The position numbers were made by a program, and so were the translations under genes. A stretch of DNA of 64,000 bases from positions 1,178,001-1,242,000 of the forward strand of contig NZ_CP089312.1 in assembly GCF_021545335.1 (NCBI RefSeq). Direction: 5' to 3'. Shown here piece after piece: positions 34,981 to 43,817 of the stretch. This DNA comes from Streptomyces sp. GQFP (GTDB lineage Bacteria > Actinomycetota > Actinomycetes > Streptomycetales > Streptomycetaceae). The notes beneath the pieces are model-generated. The model made no database searches and was not told the DNA's origin. It worked only from the letters and a program-made list of their open reading frames with translations. Each line of letters opens with the position of its first letter. The first letter of the stretch is position 1.

Positions 34981-36989
34981 CAGCCCCCCTTGACCTTGCC
35001 GAACGACTCGGCGAACGGCTCTCCGTGGACGTACCGGCCGAGCGCGGTGAGCGGGAAGACCTGGCGGTAGAGGTGGTAGTTGATCGAGAAGTCCCAGGGG
35101 AAGCCGGTGCCGGTGAAGTACGGCTCGTCCCAGGAGCCGTCCGGCAGCTGGGTCGCGGCGAGCCACTCGACTCCGCGTTCGACGGCCTTGGAGTCCTGCT
35201 CCCCGGCGGCCAGCAGGGCGAGCAGCGCCCAGGCCGTCTGGGAGGCGGTGGAGGCGCCCCGGCCGCTCCAGCCCTTGCTGTCCTGGTAGGAGCGCAGGTC
35301 CTCGCCCCAGCCGCCGTCGTCGTTCTGGACCTTCTCCAGCCAGTCCACCGCGCGCCGGATCGCCGGATGCGCGGTGGGCAGGCCCGCGGCGGTCAGTGCG
35401 GGCACCACCGAGCCGGTGCCGTAGACGTAGTTGACGCCCCAGCGCCCGAACCACGAGCCGTCGGCCTCCTGTTCGGCGAGCAGCCACTCGATGCCGCGCC
35501 GGGTGCGCGGATCGTGGGACATGCCCTCGACGGCGAGCATCTCCACGACATGCGCGGTGACGTCGGCGGACGGCGGGTCGATGACCTCGCCGAAGTCGCA
35601 GAACGGCAGCTTGTTGGGGAACGGACTGGTGTTGTCGACGTCGAAGGCACCCCAGGCGCCGTTCTTCGACTGCATCCCGAGGTTCCAGCGGACCCCGCGC
35701 CCGATGGCCTTCTCGACCCGCTCCGGATCGTGGTGCCGGACCCGACGCAACGCGAGGACGACCTCGGCGGTGTCGTCGATGTCGGGGTAGTTGTCGTTGT
35801 GGAACTCGAACGCCCAGCCACCCGGCGGCAGTTCGGGCCGGCGTACGGACCAGTCGCCGGGCCGGACGATCTGCTCGCCCAGCATCCAGTCGGCGGCCTT
35901 GACCAGTTGGGGGTGGTCGGCGGGCACACCCGCGTCGGCGAGGGCGATGACCGCGAGGCAGGTGTCCCACACCGGCGACTGACAGGCCTCGATCATCCGG
36001 GCCCCGTCCTCGCGCCACACCGTGAAGCGGTCCAGGGACTCCAACCCGGCCCGCATGACGGGGTGTTCGAGGTCGTAGCCGAGCAGGTGCAGGGCGATCA
36101 CCGAGTAGACGGCGGGCGGCTGGATGCCTCCCCAGCAGCCGTCGTTCTCCTGGCGCTCGATGATCCAGCGGGCGGCGGCGTTCATGGCCGCCTTGCGCAG
36201 CCTGCGCAGCGCGACCTTGCGGTAGCCGTGCAGGGCCTTGTCGAGCCGCTGGAAGGCGCCGTCCCAACTCACCAGCGCGGCAAGGGACTTGCCCGGGTTG
36301 GGTACCGCGGGGTCGGTGTGCAGCTCGTCGAGCGGAAAGGGCGCCGGACGGACCGGGCGCTTGGCGCTGACGATGGTGAGCGGCACGATGGTCTGCCGGG
36401 CCCAGCAGCCGAAGTCGTAGATGTTGAGCGGCATCCACTTCGGGAAGTAGATGAGTTCCGGCGGGAGTTCGGGTAGGTCGTCCCACTTCCACCAGCCGAA
36501 CAGCGCCAGCCAGATCCGGGTGAAGACCCGGGCGGCGGCGATGCCTCCCCGGTCCCGGATCCAGGCGGACGCCTTCGCCATGTGCGGCGCGTCCGGGGCG
36601 TCCCCGGCCAGCCGCAGGGCGACGTACGCCTCGATGGTGGCGGAGAGTTCGGCGGGTCCGCCGTAGAAGGTGGCCCAGGTGCCGTCGTCGCACTGCTCGC
36701 CGCGGATGAACAACGCGGCTGCCTGGGTGGTCTGTTCGTCGCGGATGCCCAGGAACTGACGGAGCAGCAGGTCCTCGGCGTCCATCGTGACGTTGGTCTC
36801 GAGGTCGCCCTTCCACCAGCCCTGGGCGTCCTGACGCGCGAGCAGATGTTCGGTGGCGCGCCTGACGGCACGTGCGGCGGCATCATGAACCCCTGCCGCC
36901 ACTGGGGCGTTGGTGTCGGTGTCGGTTTCGCTGGCCGAGGCAGCGCGGGGCGGCAGTGCCCCGGTGCTTCCGTCGGTCGTCGCTGTCAT
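34980..36989 (-). CDS. shc: Squalene-hopene cyclase
   Basis: A 669-residue membrane-associated triterpene cyclase converting squalene to hopene and hopanol. The proton-donating DIDDTA motif is near residue 395 and the conserved AFDVDNTSPFPNK near residue 436. Several QW repeats appear (QEADGSWFGRWGVNYVYGTG, QNDDGGWGEDLRSYQD, QLPDGSWDEPYFTGTGFPW). Length is normal for the family. ATG 36989 follows GAAGGGGAA. A GC-rich hairpin lies in the 111-bp gap after the prenyl synthase gene. Confidence 0.96.
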   Translation of the reverse strand: MTATTDGSTGALPPRAASASETDTDTNAPVAAGVHDAAARAVRRATEHLLARQDAQGWWKGDLETNVTMDAEDLLLRQFLGIRDEQTTQAAALFIRGEQCDDGTWATFYGGPAELSATIEAYVALRLAGDAPDAPHMAKASAWIRDRGGIAAARVFTRIWLALFGWWKWDDLPELPPELIYFPKWMPLNIYDFGCWARQTIVPLTIVSAKRPVRPAPFPLDELHTDPAVPNPGKSLAALVSWDGAFQRLDKALHGYRKVALRRLRKAAMNAAARWIIERQENDGCWGGIQPPAVYSVIALHLLGYDLEHPVMRAGLESLDRFTVWREDGARMIEACQSPVWDTCLAVIALADAGVPADHPQLVKAADWMLGEQIVRPGDWSVRRPELPPGGWAFEFHNDNYPDIDDTAEVVLALRRVRHHDPERVEKAIGRGVRWNLGMQSKNGAWGAFDVDNTSPFPNKLPFCDFGEVIDPPSADVTAHVVEMLAVEGMSHDPRTRRGIEWLLAEQEADGSWFGRWGVNYVYGTGSVVPALTAAGLPTAHPAIRRAVDWLEKVQNDDGGWGEDLRSYQDSKGWSGRGASTASQTAWALLALLAAGEQDSKAVERGVEWLAATQLPDGSWDEPYFTGTGFPWDFSINYHLYRQVFPLTALGRYVHGEPFAESFGKVKGG

Positions 36990-37030
36990 GGCTTCCCCTT
37001 CGTGCAGTGGATGTCTCTGCTGTGGGTCCG

Positions 37031-37070
37031 CCGTCGGCCGGTGCGCCGCTGAAGGCGGCGCCGGCCGGCG
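37031..37070 (-). other. GC-rich hairpin inside the hopanoid operon
   Basis: GCGCCGC and GCGGCGC (37043-37049 with 37055-37061) pair around a five-base loop. After a two-base bulge, GGCCGG/CCGGCC extends the stem. It lies in the largest gap of the operon, between the prenyl synthase and shc. It could be an attenuator or an mRNA-stabilising element; no T-run follows. Confidence 0.45.
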
Positions 37071-37100
37071 ACTACGCGAGGCTTATTCGACCGATAGTGA

Positions 37101-38231
37101 TCATCTCTTTCGTACGACGACGAAGTCGGCGAGCGCCGTGAACTGCGCACGCACCCGGTCGGGCATGTCGATGGCGTTCAGTGCGTCGACGGCGATGGTG
37201 TGCTGCCGGCGCGCCTCCTCGGCGGTCCACTCCCGGCCGCCCGCCTGTTCGATCAGGGCGGCGCGGACGGCGAACTCCTCCTCGGAGAAGTTCTCGAAGT
37301 CGCTGCTCTTCGCGTCGGCGGCGAGGAGTTCGCCGAGTTGCTCGGCGGCCGGGCCGCTCGCCGCGAGGGCGGCGACGACGGGCAGGGACTTCTTGCGCTG
37401 GCGCAGGTCGCTCCAGGTCCGCTTGCCGGTGGCCTCCGGGTCGCCCCAGATGCCGAGGAGGTCGTCGACGGCCTGGAAGGCCAGGCCGAGGTGGTAGCCG
37501 TACTTCTCCAGGGTGTCGGCGGTGCGGTCGTCCGCGCCACCGAGGACCGCGCCGATGGAGCTGGCGCAGGCGAGCAGGGCGCCGGTCTTGTTGCCCTCCA
37601 TCTCCAGGCACTCCTCGACACTGACGCGGTCGCGGTGCTCGTAGGAGATGTCCTGCGCCTGGCCGTCGATGAGGGCGCGGGTCGCGGTGGTGAGGCGACG
37701 GGTGGCGCGGCCTGCCTCAACTGTGCCGAGTTCCAGGAGGATCTCGTTGGCCAGCGCGAACAGGGCGTCGCCGACGAGGATCGCCTGGGCGGGGCCGTGC
37801 ACCTTCCAGACCGTGTCGCGGTGGCGGCGCTGTTCGTCGCCGTCCATCAGGTCGTCGTGCAGCAGCGAGAAGTTGTGCACCAGCTCGACGGCGACCGCGC
37901 CGGGGATGCCGACCTCGGGTGCGGCGCCGGTGACCTCGGCGGACAGGACGGCGAGCGCGGGGCGTACGGCCTTGCCGCCGTCGCCGGCCGCGGGCCTGCC
38001 CTGGGCGTCGATCCAGCCGAAGTGGTAGGCGGAGACGGTGTCCATGGGAGCCGCGAGACGGTCGATCGCCGTCCGCAGCACCGGAGTGGCCAGGGTCCGG
38101 CCGCGCTCCAGGAGCGCGGTCACGTCCACTACGTCGGCAGCCTTCGGGGCCGGGGGCACAGTGGGCACAGTCTCTCCTCTAGATGCGGTGCTGGGGGTGC
38201 GGAGCCCCGTCGCCTGCGGATGATCGAGCAT
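37101..38231 (-). CDS. Polyprenyl (farnesyl) diphosphate synthase
   Basis: A 376-residue trans-isoprenyl diphosphate synthase. The first Asp-rich motif LLHDDLMDGD is near residue 130, and the second DDLLGIWGD near residue 275. GNKTGALL and LGLAFQAVDD are also seen. In this operon its product should be farnesyl diphosphate for HpnD/HpnC, although chain length cannot be read safely. The ATG overlaps the hpnE stop (GTGATG). AGGAGG seven bases upstream favours ATG 38231 over GTG 38234. Confidence 0.92.
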   Translation of the reverse strand: MLDHPQATGLRTPSTASRGETVPTVPPAPKAADVVDVTALLERGRTLATPVLRTAIDRLAAPMDTVSAYHFGWIDAQGRPAAGDGGKAVRPALAVLSAEVTGAAPEVGIPGAVAVELVHNFSLLHDDLMDGDEQRRHRDTVWKVHGPAQAILVGDALFALANEILLELGTVEAGRATRRLTTATRALIDGQAQDISYEHRDRVSVEECLEMEGNKTGALLACASSIGAVLGGADDRTADTLEKYGYHLGLAFQAVDDLLGIWGDPEATGKRTWSDLRQRKKSLPVVAALAASGPAAEQLGELLAADAKSSDFENFSEEEFAVRAALIEQAGGREWTAEEARRQHTIAVDALNAIDMPDRVRAQFTALADFVVVRKR

Positions 38232-39649
38232 CACGCTGCCTCCTCGACGTCGAAGAGGTGGTGGCGGGGCCGGCCCAGGGCGCCCAGCGCGGCGCCGGCC
38301 GCACTGACGCCGCTGCGGACCGCACTCTCCATGGTCGCGGGCCACCCCGTGGCGGTCCACGAACCGGCCAGGTACAGGCCGGGGGCTTTGGTGCGGGCGC
38401 CGGGCCGCAGCCGTCCGACGCCGGGGGTGGGGGCGAACGTCGCTGTCCGCTCCCGGGTGACGAAGAAGTCCCGAACTTCGGCGCCCCGCGCGCGGGGCAA
38501 CAGCCGTTCCAGCTCCGGCAGATACCGCTCGCGCAGCGCAGCCACGGGTTCGTCGATCTCGTCGTGCGCGGCCGACTGCGACAGCGCCAGGTACTGGCCG
38601 TCGCCGCCGAGCCCGGACGCCTCGGTCCGGTCGAACACCCACTGCACCGGGCTGCCGAGCGCCGCGAGGAACGGCGTGCTCAGCACCTTCCGGTCGTACA
38701 CCACATGCACGTTGAGGATCGGCGCGGTGCCGATCTCCAGCAGCCGCTCGGGAGCGTCGAGCGCACCCTGGGGCAGCAGATCGTGCGCCTCCTGCTGAGC
38801 CACGGCGAGCACGACGACATCCGCGTCGAGCGTCTCGCCGGGAACCTCAACGGTCCAACGGCCGTTCTCGTTGTGTTGGATGGAGGTGACGCGTGTACGG
38901 ACTTCGGTACGCACGCCCGCGGAGTCGAGCGCCTTGCGGGCCAGAGTGTCGTGCAGTTCGCCCAGCGGGACGCGCGCCCAGCCGATGTCGGCCGCGCCCG
39001 GGTCGGACAGCAGACCGGTCTTGAACACCATCGCGGCGAGCCCGAGGGACGAGTCCCCGGCCACCGCGTTGAGGGTGGCGACCCCCACCAGGTCCCACAG
39101 TGCCTCGACGGCACGCGGCGACTGACCGTGCGCGGCCAGCCAGCTGCCGAAGTCCTGTGCGTCCAGCGCCGGATCCGCGAGGTCCAGCGCCTTGAGCGCG
39201 AGTGCGGCACGCCCTACTCTGGCGCGCTCCGCGAGCGAGAGGTGCGGATACGTGGCCAGGCTGCGCCCGAGATGCAGAGGTACGGGCAGCGGATCGCGCC
39301 GAAGTCTGCCCAGGCGCCGACCGGCGGGTTTCGCCACGTCGACGACCGGCACGTCGAGACGTGCCTGCACCGGGGCGAGTTCGGCTGCGTCGATGCGGTC
39401 GAGGAACCAGCGGTAGGCGGTGCAGCAACGCAGGTACACATGCTGGCCGTTGTCGACGGTGAGTCCGTCGCGCTGGAAGGAGAAGGCGAGCCCGCCGAGC
39501 CGCGGCCGGCCTTCGAGCAGTGTGACGCGGACCCCGGCGTCGGCCAGGGACAGTGCCGTGGTGATGCCCGCCAGTCCGCCGCCGACCACCACGGCGCTCT
39601 TCTCGCCGTGGTGGCCCGGACGTTCTCCGGGCTGCGTACCGTCGCTCAT
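38231..39649 (-). CDS. hpnE: Hydroxysqualene dehydroxylase HpnE
   Basis: A 472-residue FAD-dependent amine-oxidase-fold enzyme. The dinucleotide site VVVGGGLAGITTALSLADAG is near residue 20, then LLEGRPRLGG and VDNGQHVYLRCC. The C-terminal FAD segment LAGSWTATGWPATMESAVRSG closes the fold. HpnE completes squalene formation by reducing hydroxysqualene made by HpnC. Start is ATG 39649, within 4 bp of the small ORF stop. It is coupled downstream to the prenyl synthase. Confidence 0.94.
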   Translation of the reverse strand: MSDGTQPGERPGHHGEKSAVVVGGGLAGITTALSLADAGVRVTLLEGRPRLGGLAFSFQRDGLTVDNGQHVYLRCCTAYRWFLDRIDAAELAPVQARLDVPVVDVAKPAGRRLGRLRRDPLPVPLHLGRSLATYPHLSLAERARVGRAALALKALDLADPALDAQDFGSWLAAHGQSPRAVEALWDLVGVATLNAVAGDSSLGLAAMVFKTGLLSDPGAADIGWARVPLGELHDTLARKALDSAGVRTEVRTRVTSIQHNENGRWTVEVPGETLDADVVVLAVAQQEAHDLLPQGALDAPERLLEIGTAPILNVHVVYDRKVLSTPFLAALGSPVQWVFDRTEASGLGGDGQYLALSQSAAHDEIDEPVAALRERYLPELERLLPRARGAEVRDFFVTRERTATFAPTPGVGRLRPGARTKAPGLYLAGSWTATGWPATMESAVRSGVSAAGAALGALGRPRHHLFDVEEAA

Positions 39650-39786
39650 CGCGCACTCCCCCCTGTGCGCCCGCCGCGCCGGATGAACGCCGCACGGCAG
39701 GCCGTTGAAGTCAGGGACGCCGTCCCCGACCGGAGGGTTGCGCGCCGTTTCGCCTCGGTCACATCACCTTGGGCCGAATTGTCCAT
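39646..39786 (-). CDS. Small basic ORF between hpnD and hpnE (DUF6380-like)
   Basis: A 46-residue Arg-rich protein (core AKRRATLRSGTASLTSTACR) whose ATG overlaps the hpnD stop (TGATG) and whose stop overlaps the hpnE start region. The RRATLR...TASLT.TACR pattern matches small Streptomyces proteins I recall as DUF6380. Tight overlaps at both ends argue that it is translated. It has no membrane segment or known fold, and its function is unknown. It may only serve to pass ribosomes from hpnD to hpnE. Confidence 0.6.
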   Translation of the reverse strand: MDNSAQGDVTEAKRRATLRSGTASLTSTACRAAFIRRGGRTGGSAR

Positions 39787-40736
39787 CAGGCCCGCCTCCT
39801 GACGGTCCACCGGGAGACATGCCTGGCGTCCAGACCGGACAGGCCGCGCACCGCGACGTACGCCTTCTCGCGTCCGGGCAGCGAGACCCGGCCGCGCAGC
39901 ACCGCCTCCGGCTCGCGCTCGATGCGGTCGAGGAGCCGTCGGTAGATGCCGGCCATGGCGGCGACACAGGCGCCGCTGCGTCGGTCGAGCATGGGCAGCA
40001 GCCGGTAGCCCTCGGCGAACAGGGCGCGGGCGCGCCGTACTTCGAAGTGGACGAGGCCCGCGAAGTCGGAGCCCTCCGGCGGGTTCGGCCCGCTGAACCC
40101 GGCCGAGCAGCCGAACTTGGCGAGGTCGTCGGAAGGCAGATAGGTCCGCCCGCCCTCGGCGTCCTCGCGGACGTCCCGCAGGATGTTGGTGAGCTGGAGC
40201 GCGAGCCCCAGCGTGTCGGCGTACTCCGAGGCGCGTTCCGCTCCCCGCGCGCCCCTCTCCGTGCCGAACACACCCAGGGACAGCCGCCCGATGGCCCCGG
40301 CCACACAGCGGCAGTAGACCTTCAGGTCGTCCCACGTCTCGTAGGTCTCACCGCGTACGTCCATCACGACGCCGTCGATGAGTTCGTCGAGGCCGCCGAG
40401 CGGGATCGGGAAGTGCGTCCCCGCGTGACTGAGGGCGACCGCGACGGGATCGGTGTCGTCCTCTTCGACCGCGCCCTCGCGCACCCGGGTGAGCAGTGCT
40501 CTGGTGTCCTCCAGCCGTGCCGCCTTGACCTCGGGGGCCAGTGTGCCGTCACCGATGTCGTCGACGCGCCGCGAGAACGCGTACAGGGCGGACATGGCGC
40601 GCCGCTTCGGCGTCGGCAGCAGTCTGATGCCGTACGCGAAGTTGCGGGCCTGCTGCCCGGTGACGGACTCGCAGTAGGTGTAAGCGGCGAGTACCGGTGC
40701 GGACACGTGTGGTTCCGACTCCACGGTCCGGATCAC
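39786..40736 (-). CDS. hpnD: Presqualene diphosphate synthase HpnD
   Basis: A 316-residue squalene/phytoene-synthase-fold protein. It has YAFSRRVDDIGDG (first Asp-rich motif, near residue 52), GRLSLGVFG and LQLTNILRDVREDAEGGRTY (second motif, near residue 180). With HpnC and HpnE it makes squalene from two farnesyl diphosphates; HpnD forms presqualene diphosphate. The GTG start overlaps the hpnC stop (GTGA). Confidence 0.94.
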   Translation of the reverse strand: MIRTVESEPHVSAPVLAAYTYCESVTGQQARNFAYGIRLLPTPKRRAMSALYAFSRRVDDIGDGTLAPEVKAARLEDTRALLTRVREGAVEEDDTDPVAVALSHAGTHFPIPLGGLDELIDGVVMDVRGETYETWDDLKVYCRCVAGAIGRLSLGVFGTERGARGAERASEYADTLGLALQLTNILRDVREDAEGGRTYLPSDDLAKFGCSAGFSGPNPPEGSDFAGLVHFEVRRARALFAEGYRLLPMLDRRSGACVAAMAGIYRRLLDRIEREPEAVLRGRVSLPGREKAYVAVRGLSGLDARHVSRWTVRRRA

Positions 40737-41635
40737 CCCTCTCCTCGCAGGGTTGTGCCCACCTGGCGCAGCAACTGGATCCTGCCGGGCTTGGGCGGGC
40801 CGGGAAGTACGTCGTATTCGGCGGCGGCGATCGCTTGGATTGCCGCCTTTCCCCCCGCCACGAAACCCGCGAGCAGCAGCTTCAGCCTGCCGTGGACGCT
40901 ACCCACTAGGGGGGTGCCTTCATTCAGCAGGTCACGGGCGCGTTCCGCTTCGTATGCGATCAGTGCGCGCACCGACGCTCCTGCGGTGGGGACGGCGAGA
41001 TCCGCCTCCTGGACGTGAAAGCGCTTCATGTCCTGGGCGGGCAGATAGATCCGGTCGCGGCCGAGGTCCTCGGCGACGTCCTGGAGGTGTTCGACGATCT
41101 GGAGGGCCGTGCACACGGCGTCGGAACGGCGGATCCGCTCGGGCGTCGCGGTGCCGGTGACGGCGAGGACGAGGCGGCCGACGGGGTTGGCGGACAGCTC
41201 GCAGTAGGCGAGGAGGTCGTCGTACGTCTCGTACCGCTTGACCAGCTGGTCCTGGCGGTTGGCGGCGATCAGGCCGAGGAACGGCTCGGGGGTGAGGGCG
41301 CGGCGGCGCACCGTCGGCTGGAGCCGGCGCAGGAGGGGGTGGTGCGGGGTGCCGTCGAAGACTCTGCGCAGGTCGGTCTCGAAGGCGTCGAGGAGGGCGA
41401 GCCGGTCGTCGGCCGCTTCGGGGGCGACGCCGAGCAGCCGGGCGTCGGCGCCGCCGGGGGCCAGGTCGCCGTCGCCGATGTCGTCGACGAGGCGGGCGAA
41501 GCCGTAGACGGCCATGAGGTCGGTGCGCCAGGCCTTGGGCAAAAAGAAGGGTGCCACGGGGAAGTTCTCGTCCGCGGCCTTGTCGAGCGTGCCGCGCTCC
41601 GTGTCACCGGCACGCGCATGGCCGGTTGCCGTCAC
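40733..41635 (-). CDS. hpnC: Hydroxysqualene synthase HpnC
   Basis: A 300-residue squalene-synthase-fold protein, first structural gene of the hopanoid operon. ENFPVAPFFLPKAWR at the start, YGFARLVDDIGDGD near residue 48 and LQIVEHLQDVAEDLGRDRIY near residue 180 are family features. It converts presqualene diphosphate to hydroxysqualene. The start is GTG 41635; a possible 21-codon upstream ORF ends in overlap with it. Confidence 0.93.
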   Translation of the reverse strand: MTATGHARAGDTERGTLDKAADENFPVAPFFLPKAWRTDLMAVYGFARLVDDIGDGDLAPGGADARLLGVAPEAADDRLALLDAFETDLRRVFDGTPHHPLLRRLQPTVRRRALTPEPFLGLIAANRQDQLVKRYETYDDLLAYCELSANPVGRLVLAVTGTATPERIRRSDAVCTALQIVEHLQDVAEDLGRDRIYLPAQDMKRFHVQEADLAVPTAGASVRALIAYEAERARDLLNEGTPLVGSVHGRLKLLLAGFVAGGKAAIQAIAAAEYDVLPGPPKPGRIQLLRQVGTTLRGEG

Positions 41636-41697
41636 CGTTCACTGCCCGGGGCGGGGACGGCACACGCTGTGGGGAGCTGGGGAGTTTCCGTAGCCAT
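41632..41697 (-). CDS. Possible 21-residue leader peptide ORF upstream of hpnC
   Basis: An ATG at 41697 with GGGAG about 11 bases upstream opens a 21-codon frame (MATETPQLPTACAVPAPGSE plus one Arg). Its TGA overlaps the hpnC GTG (GTGA). hpnC itself has only a weak ribosome site, so coupling to this uORF would explain its translation. No homolog is known to me; it could be chance. Confidence 0.35.
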   Translation of the reverse strand: MATETPQLPTACAVPAPGSER

Positions 41698-41949
41698 CGC
41701 CGTCACATCTCCCGTTCTACACTGCTGACCCAATGGGCACTATTTCGGACACGCCGCCCAGCCGTCCGCGCGGCGGTCCGATGCCGGGTGTCGCGCGGTA
41801 TCGCCCTACTTGCCGCGATTCAGCACTGGTACAGCTTACGTTGTACAACGCGGCATGGTCCGTCGGGGTGTCCTGCGCATCACAAGAACGAACCGATTGG
41901 CGTCAAGATTCCTGGGGCGGGCCGGAGTTGACGTTTCCTTTGCAGACGC
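41698..41949 (-). promoter_or_regulatory. Hopanoid operon promoter region
   Basis: The gap between hpnC and the next terminator holds TAGAAC at 41719-41714 (minus strand), a fair -10 box about 17 bases before the uORF ATG. I see no convincing -35. Further upstream is a comparatively AT-rich stretch with GTACAGCTTAC and TTGTACAA (41830-41850) that could bind a regulator. No gene is supported here. Confidence 0.4.
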
Positions 41950-41983
41950 AGGGCCCCGCCGGAACAGTTCCGGCGGGGCCCCG
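41950..41983 (-). terminator. Terminator of the exporter/polyol-phosphate operon
   Basis: A perfect GC-rich stem (GGGCCCCGCCGGAAC with its complement, three-base core loop) lies 34 bp past the ABC ATPase stop. It separates that operon from the hopanoid operon on the same strand. Confidence 0.88.
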
Positions 41984-42016
41984 ATTCGCCCGGCTGATCA
42001 CCGCTGGGCTTCCCGA

Positions 42017-42796
42017 CTACTTGCCGGTGAACTTCTCGTACTCCTTGAGCACCTCGTTCGTCGGCCCGTCCATGCGCAGTTCGCCGCGTTCGAGCCACAG
42101 GACGCGGTCGCAGGTGTCGCGGATGGACTTGTTGTTGTGGCTGACGAGGAACACCGTGCCCGCGTGCTTGCGCAGCTCGCGGATGCGTTCCTCGGAGCGC
42201 TTCTGGAAGGAGCGGTCGCCGGTCGCCAGTGCCTCGTCGATCATCAGTACGTCGTGGTCCTTGGCGGCGGCGATGGAGAACCGCAGCCGCGCCGCCATGC
42301 CGGAGGAGTAGGTGCGCATCGGCAGGGTGATGAAGTCGCCCTTCTCGTTGATGCCCGAGAAGTCGACGATCTGCTGGTAGCGCTCCTTGATCTCCTCGCG
42401 GGACATACCCATCGCGAGGCCGCCCAATATGACGTTCCGTTCGCCCGTGAGGTCGTTCATCAGAGCGGCGTTGACGCCGAGGAGGGAGGGCTGCCCGTCC
42501 GTGTACACGTGCCCCTTCTCGGCGGGGAGCAGCCCGGCGATGGCACGCAGCAGGGTCGACTTGCCGGAGCCGTTGGAGCCGATCAGGCCGACGGCCTCAC
42601 CGCGGTAGGCGGTGAAGGAGACGCCCCGTACGGCGTGCACCTTGCGTACGCCGGGTGACTCGCCGCGCTTGACGATGCGGCTGAGGGCGGAGGTGGCGCT
42701 GCCCTTGCCGGTCTTGGCGCCGTTGACGCGGTAGACGATGTGGAGTTCGTCCGCGATGACAGTGGGGATCTTGTCCCCGGGAATCGGGTCAGCCAC
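42017..42796 (-). CDS. ABC transporter ATP-binding protein (TagH/Wzt-like)
   Basis: A 259-residue ATPase of the polysaccharide/teichoic-acid export type. Walker A GSNGSGKST is near residue 75, the signature YSSGMAARLRF near residue 164, Walker B HDVLMIDEALATGD, then a switch His in VSHNNKS. The N-terminal half has the ALSRIVKRG insertion typical of TagH/Wzt ATPases, but there is no C-terminal glycan-binding domain. It pairs with the overlapping permease gene (8-bp overlap) to export a lipid-linked glycan or polyol phosphate. Confidence 0.92.
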   Translation of the reverse strand: MADPIPGDKIPTVIADELHIVYRVNGAKTGKGSATSALSRIVKRGESPGVRKVHAVRGVSFTAYRGEAVGLIGSNGSGKSTLLRAIAGLLPAEKGHVYTDGQPSLLGVNAALMNDLTGERNVILGGLAMGMSREEIKERYQQIVDFSGINEKGDFITLPMRTYSSGMAARLRFSIAAAKDHDVLMIDEALATGDRSFQKRSEERIRELRKHAGTVFLVSHNNKSIRDTCDRVLWLERGELRMDGPTNEVLKEYEKFTGK

Positions 42797-43718
42797 GGCC
42801 GTACCTCTCCTCCGCCTTCCAGAAGTACACGAAGCCGCCGACGGCGAGGAGCGCGGCCCAGCCGCCCGCGACCGCCCAGACGTGCGGCGGCAGGTTCTCC
42901 GAGCCGTAGCCGTCGATGAGCGCGAAGCGCATCAGGTCCATGTAGATGGCGGCGGGGTTCCACTGGAGGACGTCGGCGAGCCACTGGGGCTTGTCGGCGA
43001 GCATGACCGGGATGGAGAACATCACGCCGGACGCGTACATCCACGTACGCATCACGAACGGCATCAGCTGGGCGAGGTCCGGGGTGGACGCGCCCCACCG
43101 GGCCATGATCAGCGCGAGGCCGGTGTTGAAGAGGAACTGGAGGACCAGCGCCGGGACGATCAGCAGCCAGGACGCCTTGGGGTAGCTGCCGAAGCCGACC
43201 GCCACCACGAACAGCACGATCATCGAGAAGAGCAGCTGCTGGAGCTGCTGCAGCGCGAAGGAGACCGGCAGGGCGGCGCGCGGGAAGTGCAGGGCGCGCA
43301 CCAGGCCCAGGTTGCCGGAGATCGCGCGGACGCCCGCCATCACCGAGCTCTGCGTGAAGGTGAACACGAAGACGCCCGTGACGAGGAACGGGATGTACAC
43401 CTCGCGGGGCATGCCTCGGTCGGCTTCGAGGATCACGCCGAAGATGAAGAAGTACACGGCCGCGTTCAGCAGCGGTGTGGCCACCTGCCACAGCTGGCCG
43501 AGCTTGGCCTGGCTGTACTGGGCGGTCAGTTTCGCCTGCGAGAAGGCGAGGATGAAGTGACGCCGTCCCCACAACTGGCGGACGTACTCGACGAGTCGGG
43601 GACGGGCGCCGCTCACGGCGAGCCCGTACTTCGCGGCGAGTCCGGCCGCGGAGAGGCCGTCGTCGGGTGACGGTCGGTCGCTCACCGCGACACCGCCGTC
43701 ATGCGTTGTCTCACTCAC
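42789..43718 (-). CDS. ABC-2 transporter permease (TagG/Wzm-like)
   Basis: A 309-residue inner-membrane permease with about six hydrophobic segments: LLNAAVYFFIFGVIL, a YIPFLVTGVFVFTF stretch, MIVLFVVAVGFG, WLLIVPALVLQFLFNTGLALI and AGGWAALLAVGGFVYF. The amphipathic N-terminal LWGRRHFILAFSQAKLTAQY and LGQLWQVATPLL match TagG/Wzm. The GTG start gives MSETTHDG. With the ATPase it should move a completed lipid-linked polymer across the membrane. Confidence 0.92.
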   Translation of the reverse strand: MSETTHDGGVAVSDRPSPDDGLSAAGLAAKYGLAVSGARPRLVEYVRQLWGRRHFILAFSQAKLTAQYSQAKLGQLWQVATPLLNAAVYFFIFGVILEADRGMPREVYIPFLVTGVFVFTFTQSSVMAGVRAISGNLGLVRALHFPRAALPVSFALQQLQQLLFSMIVLFVVAVGFGSYPKASWLLIVPALVLQFLFNTGLALIMARWGASTPDLAQLMPFVMRTWMYASGVMFSIPVMLADKPQWLADVLQWNPAAIYMDLMRFALIDGYGSENLPPHVWAVAGGWAALLAVGGFVYFWKAEERYGRG

Positions 43719-43817
43719 AAATGGAAACTTTCGTCTTCAATATGCGCAGCTGAACGGGGCAGAGCGCGGGCCGTGACCGGGATCCGGTCGGCTCGCGGGG
43801 CTCTCAGGGAGAGCTTG

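Noticed and set aside
34345..36816. A single long minus-strand frame spanning hpnG and most of shc
   Set aside because: Only its last 211 codons (hpnG) are real; the rest is the wrong frame of shc, giving Arg/Gly-rich nonsense. There is no gene fusion.
41733..42311. A 192-codon plus-strand ORF starting MGTISDTPPS
   Set aside because: It runs through the operon terminator and antisense into the ABC ATPase gene; the first part has no recognisable domain.
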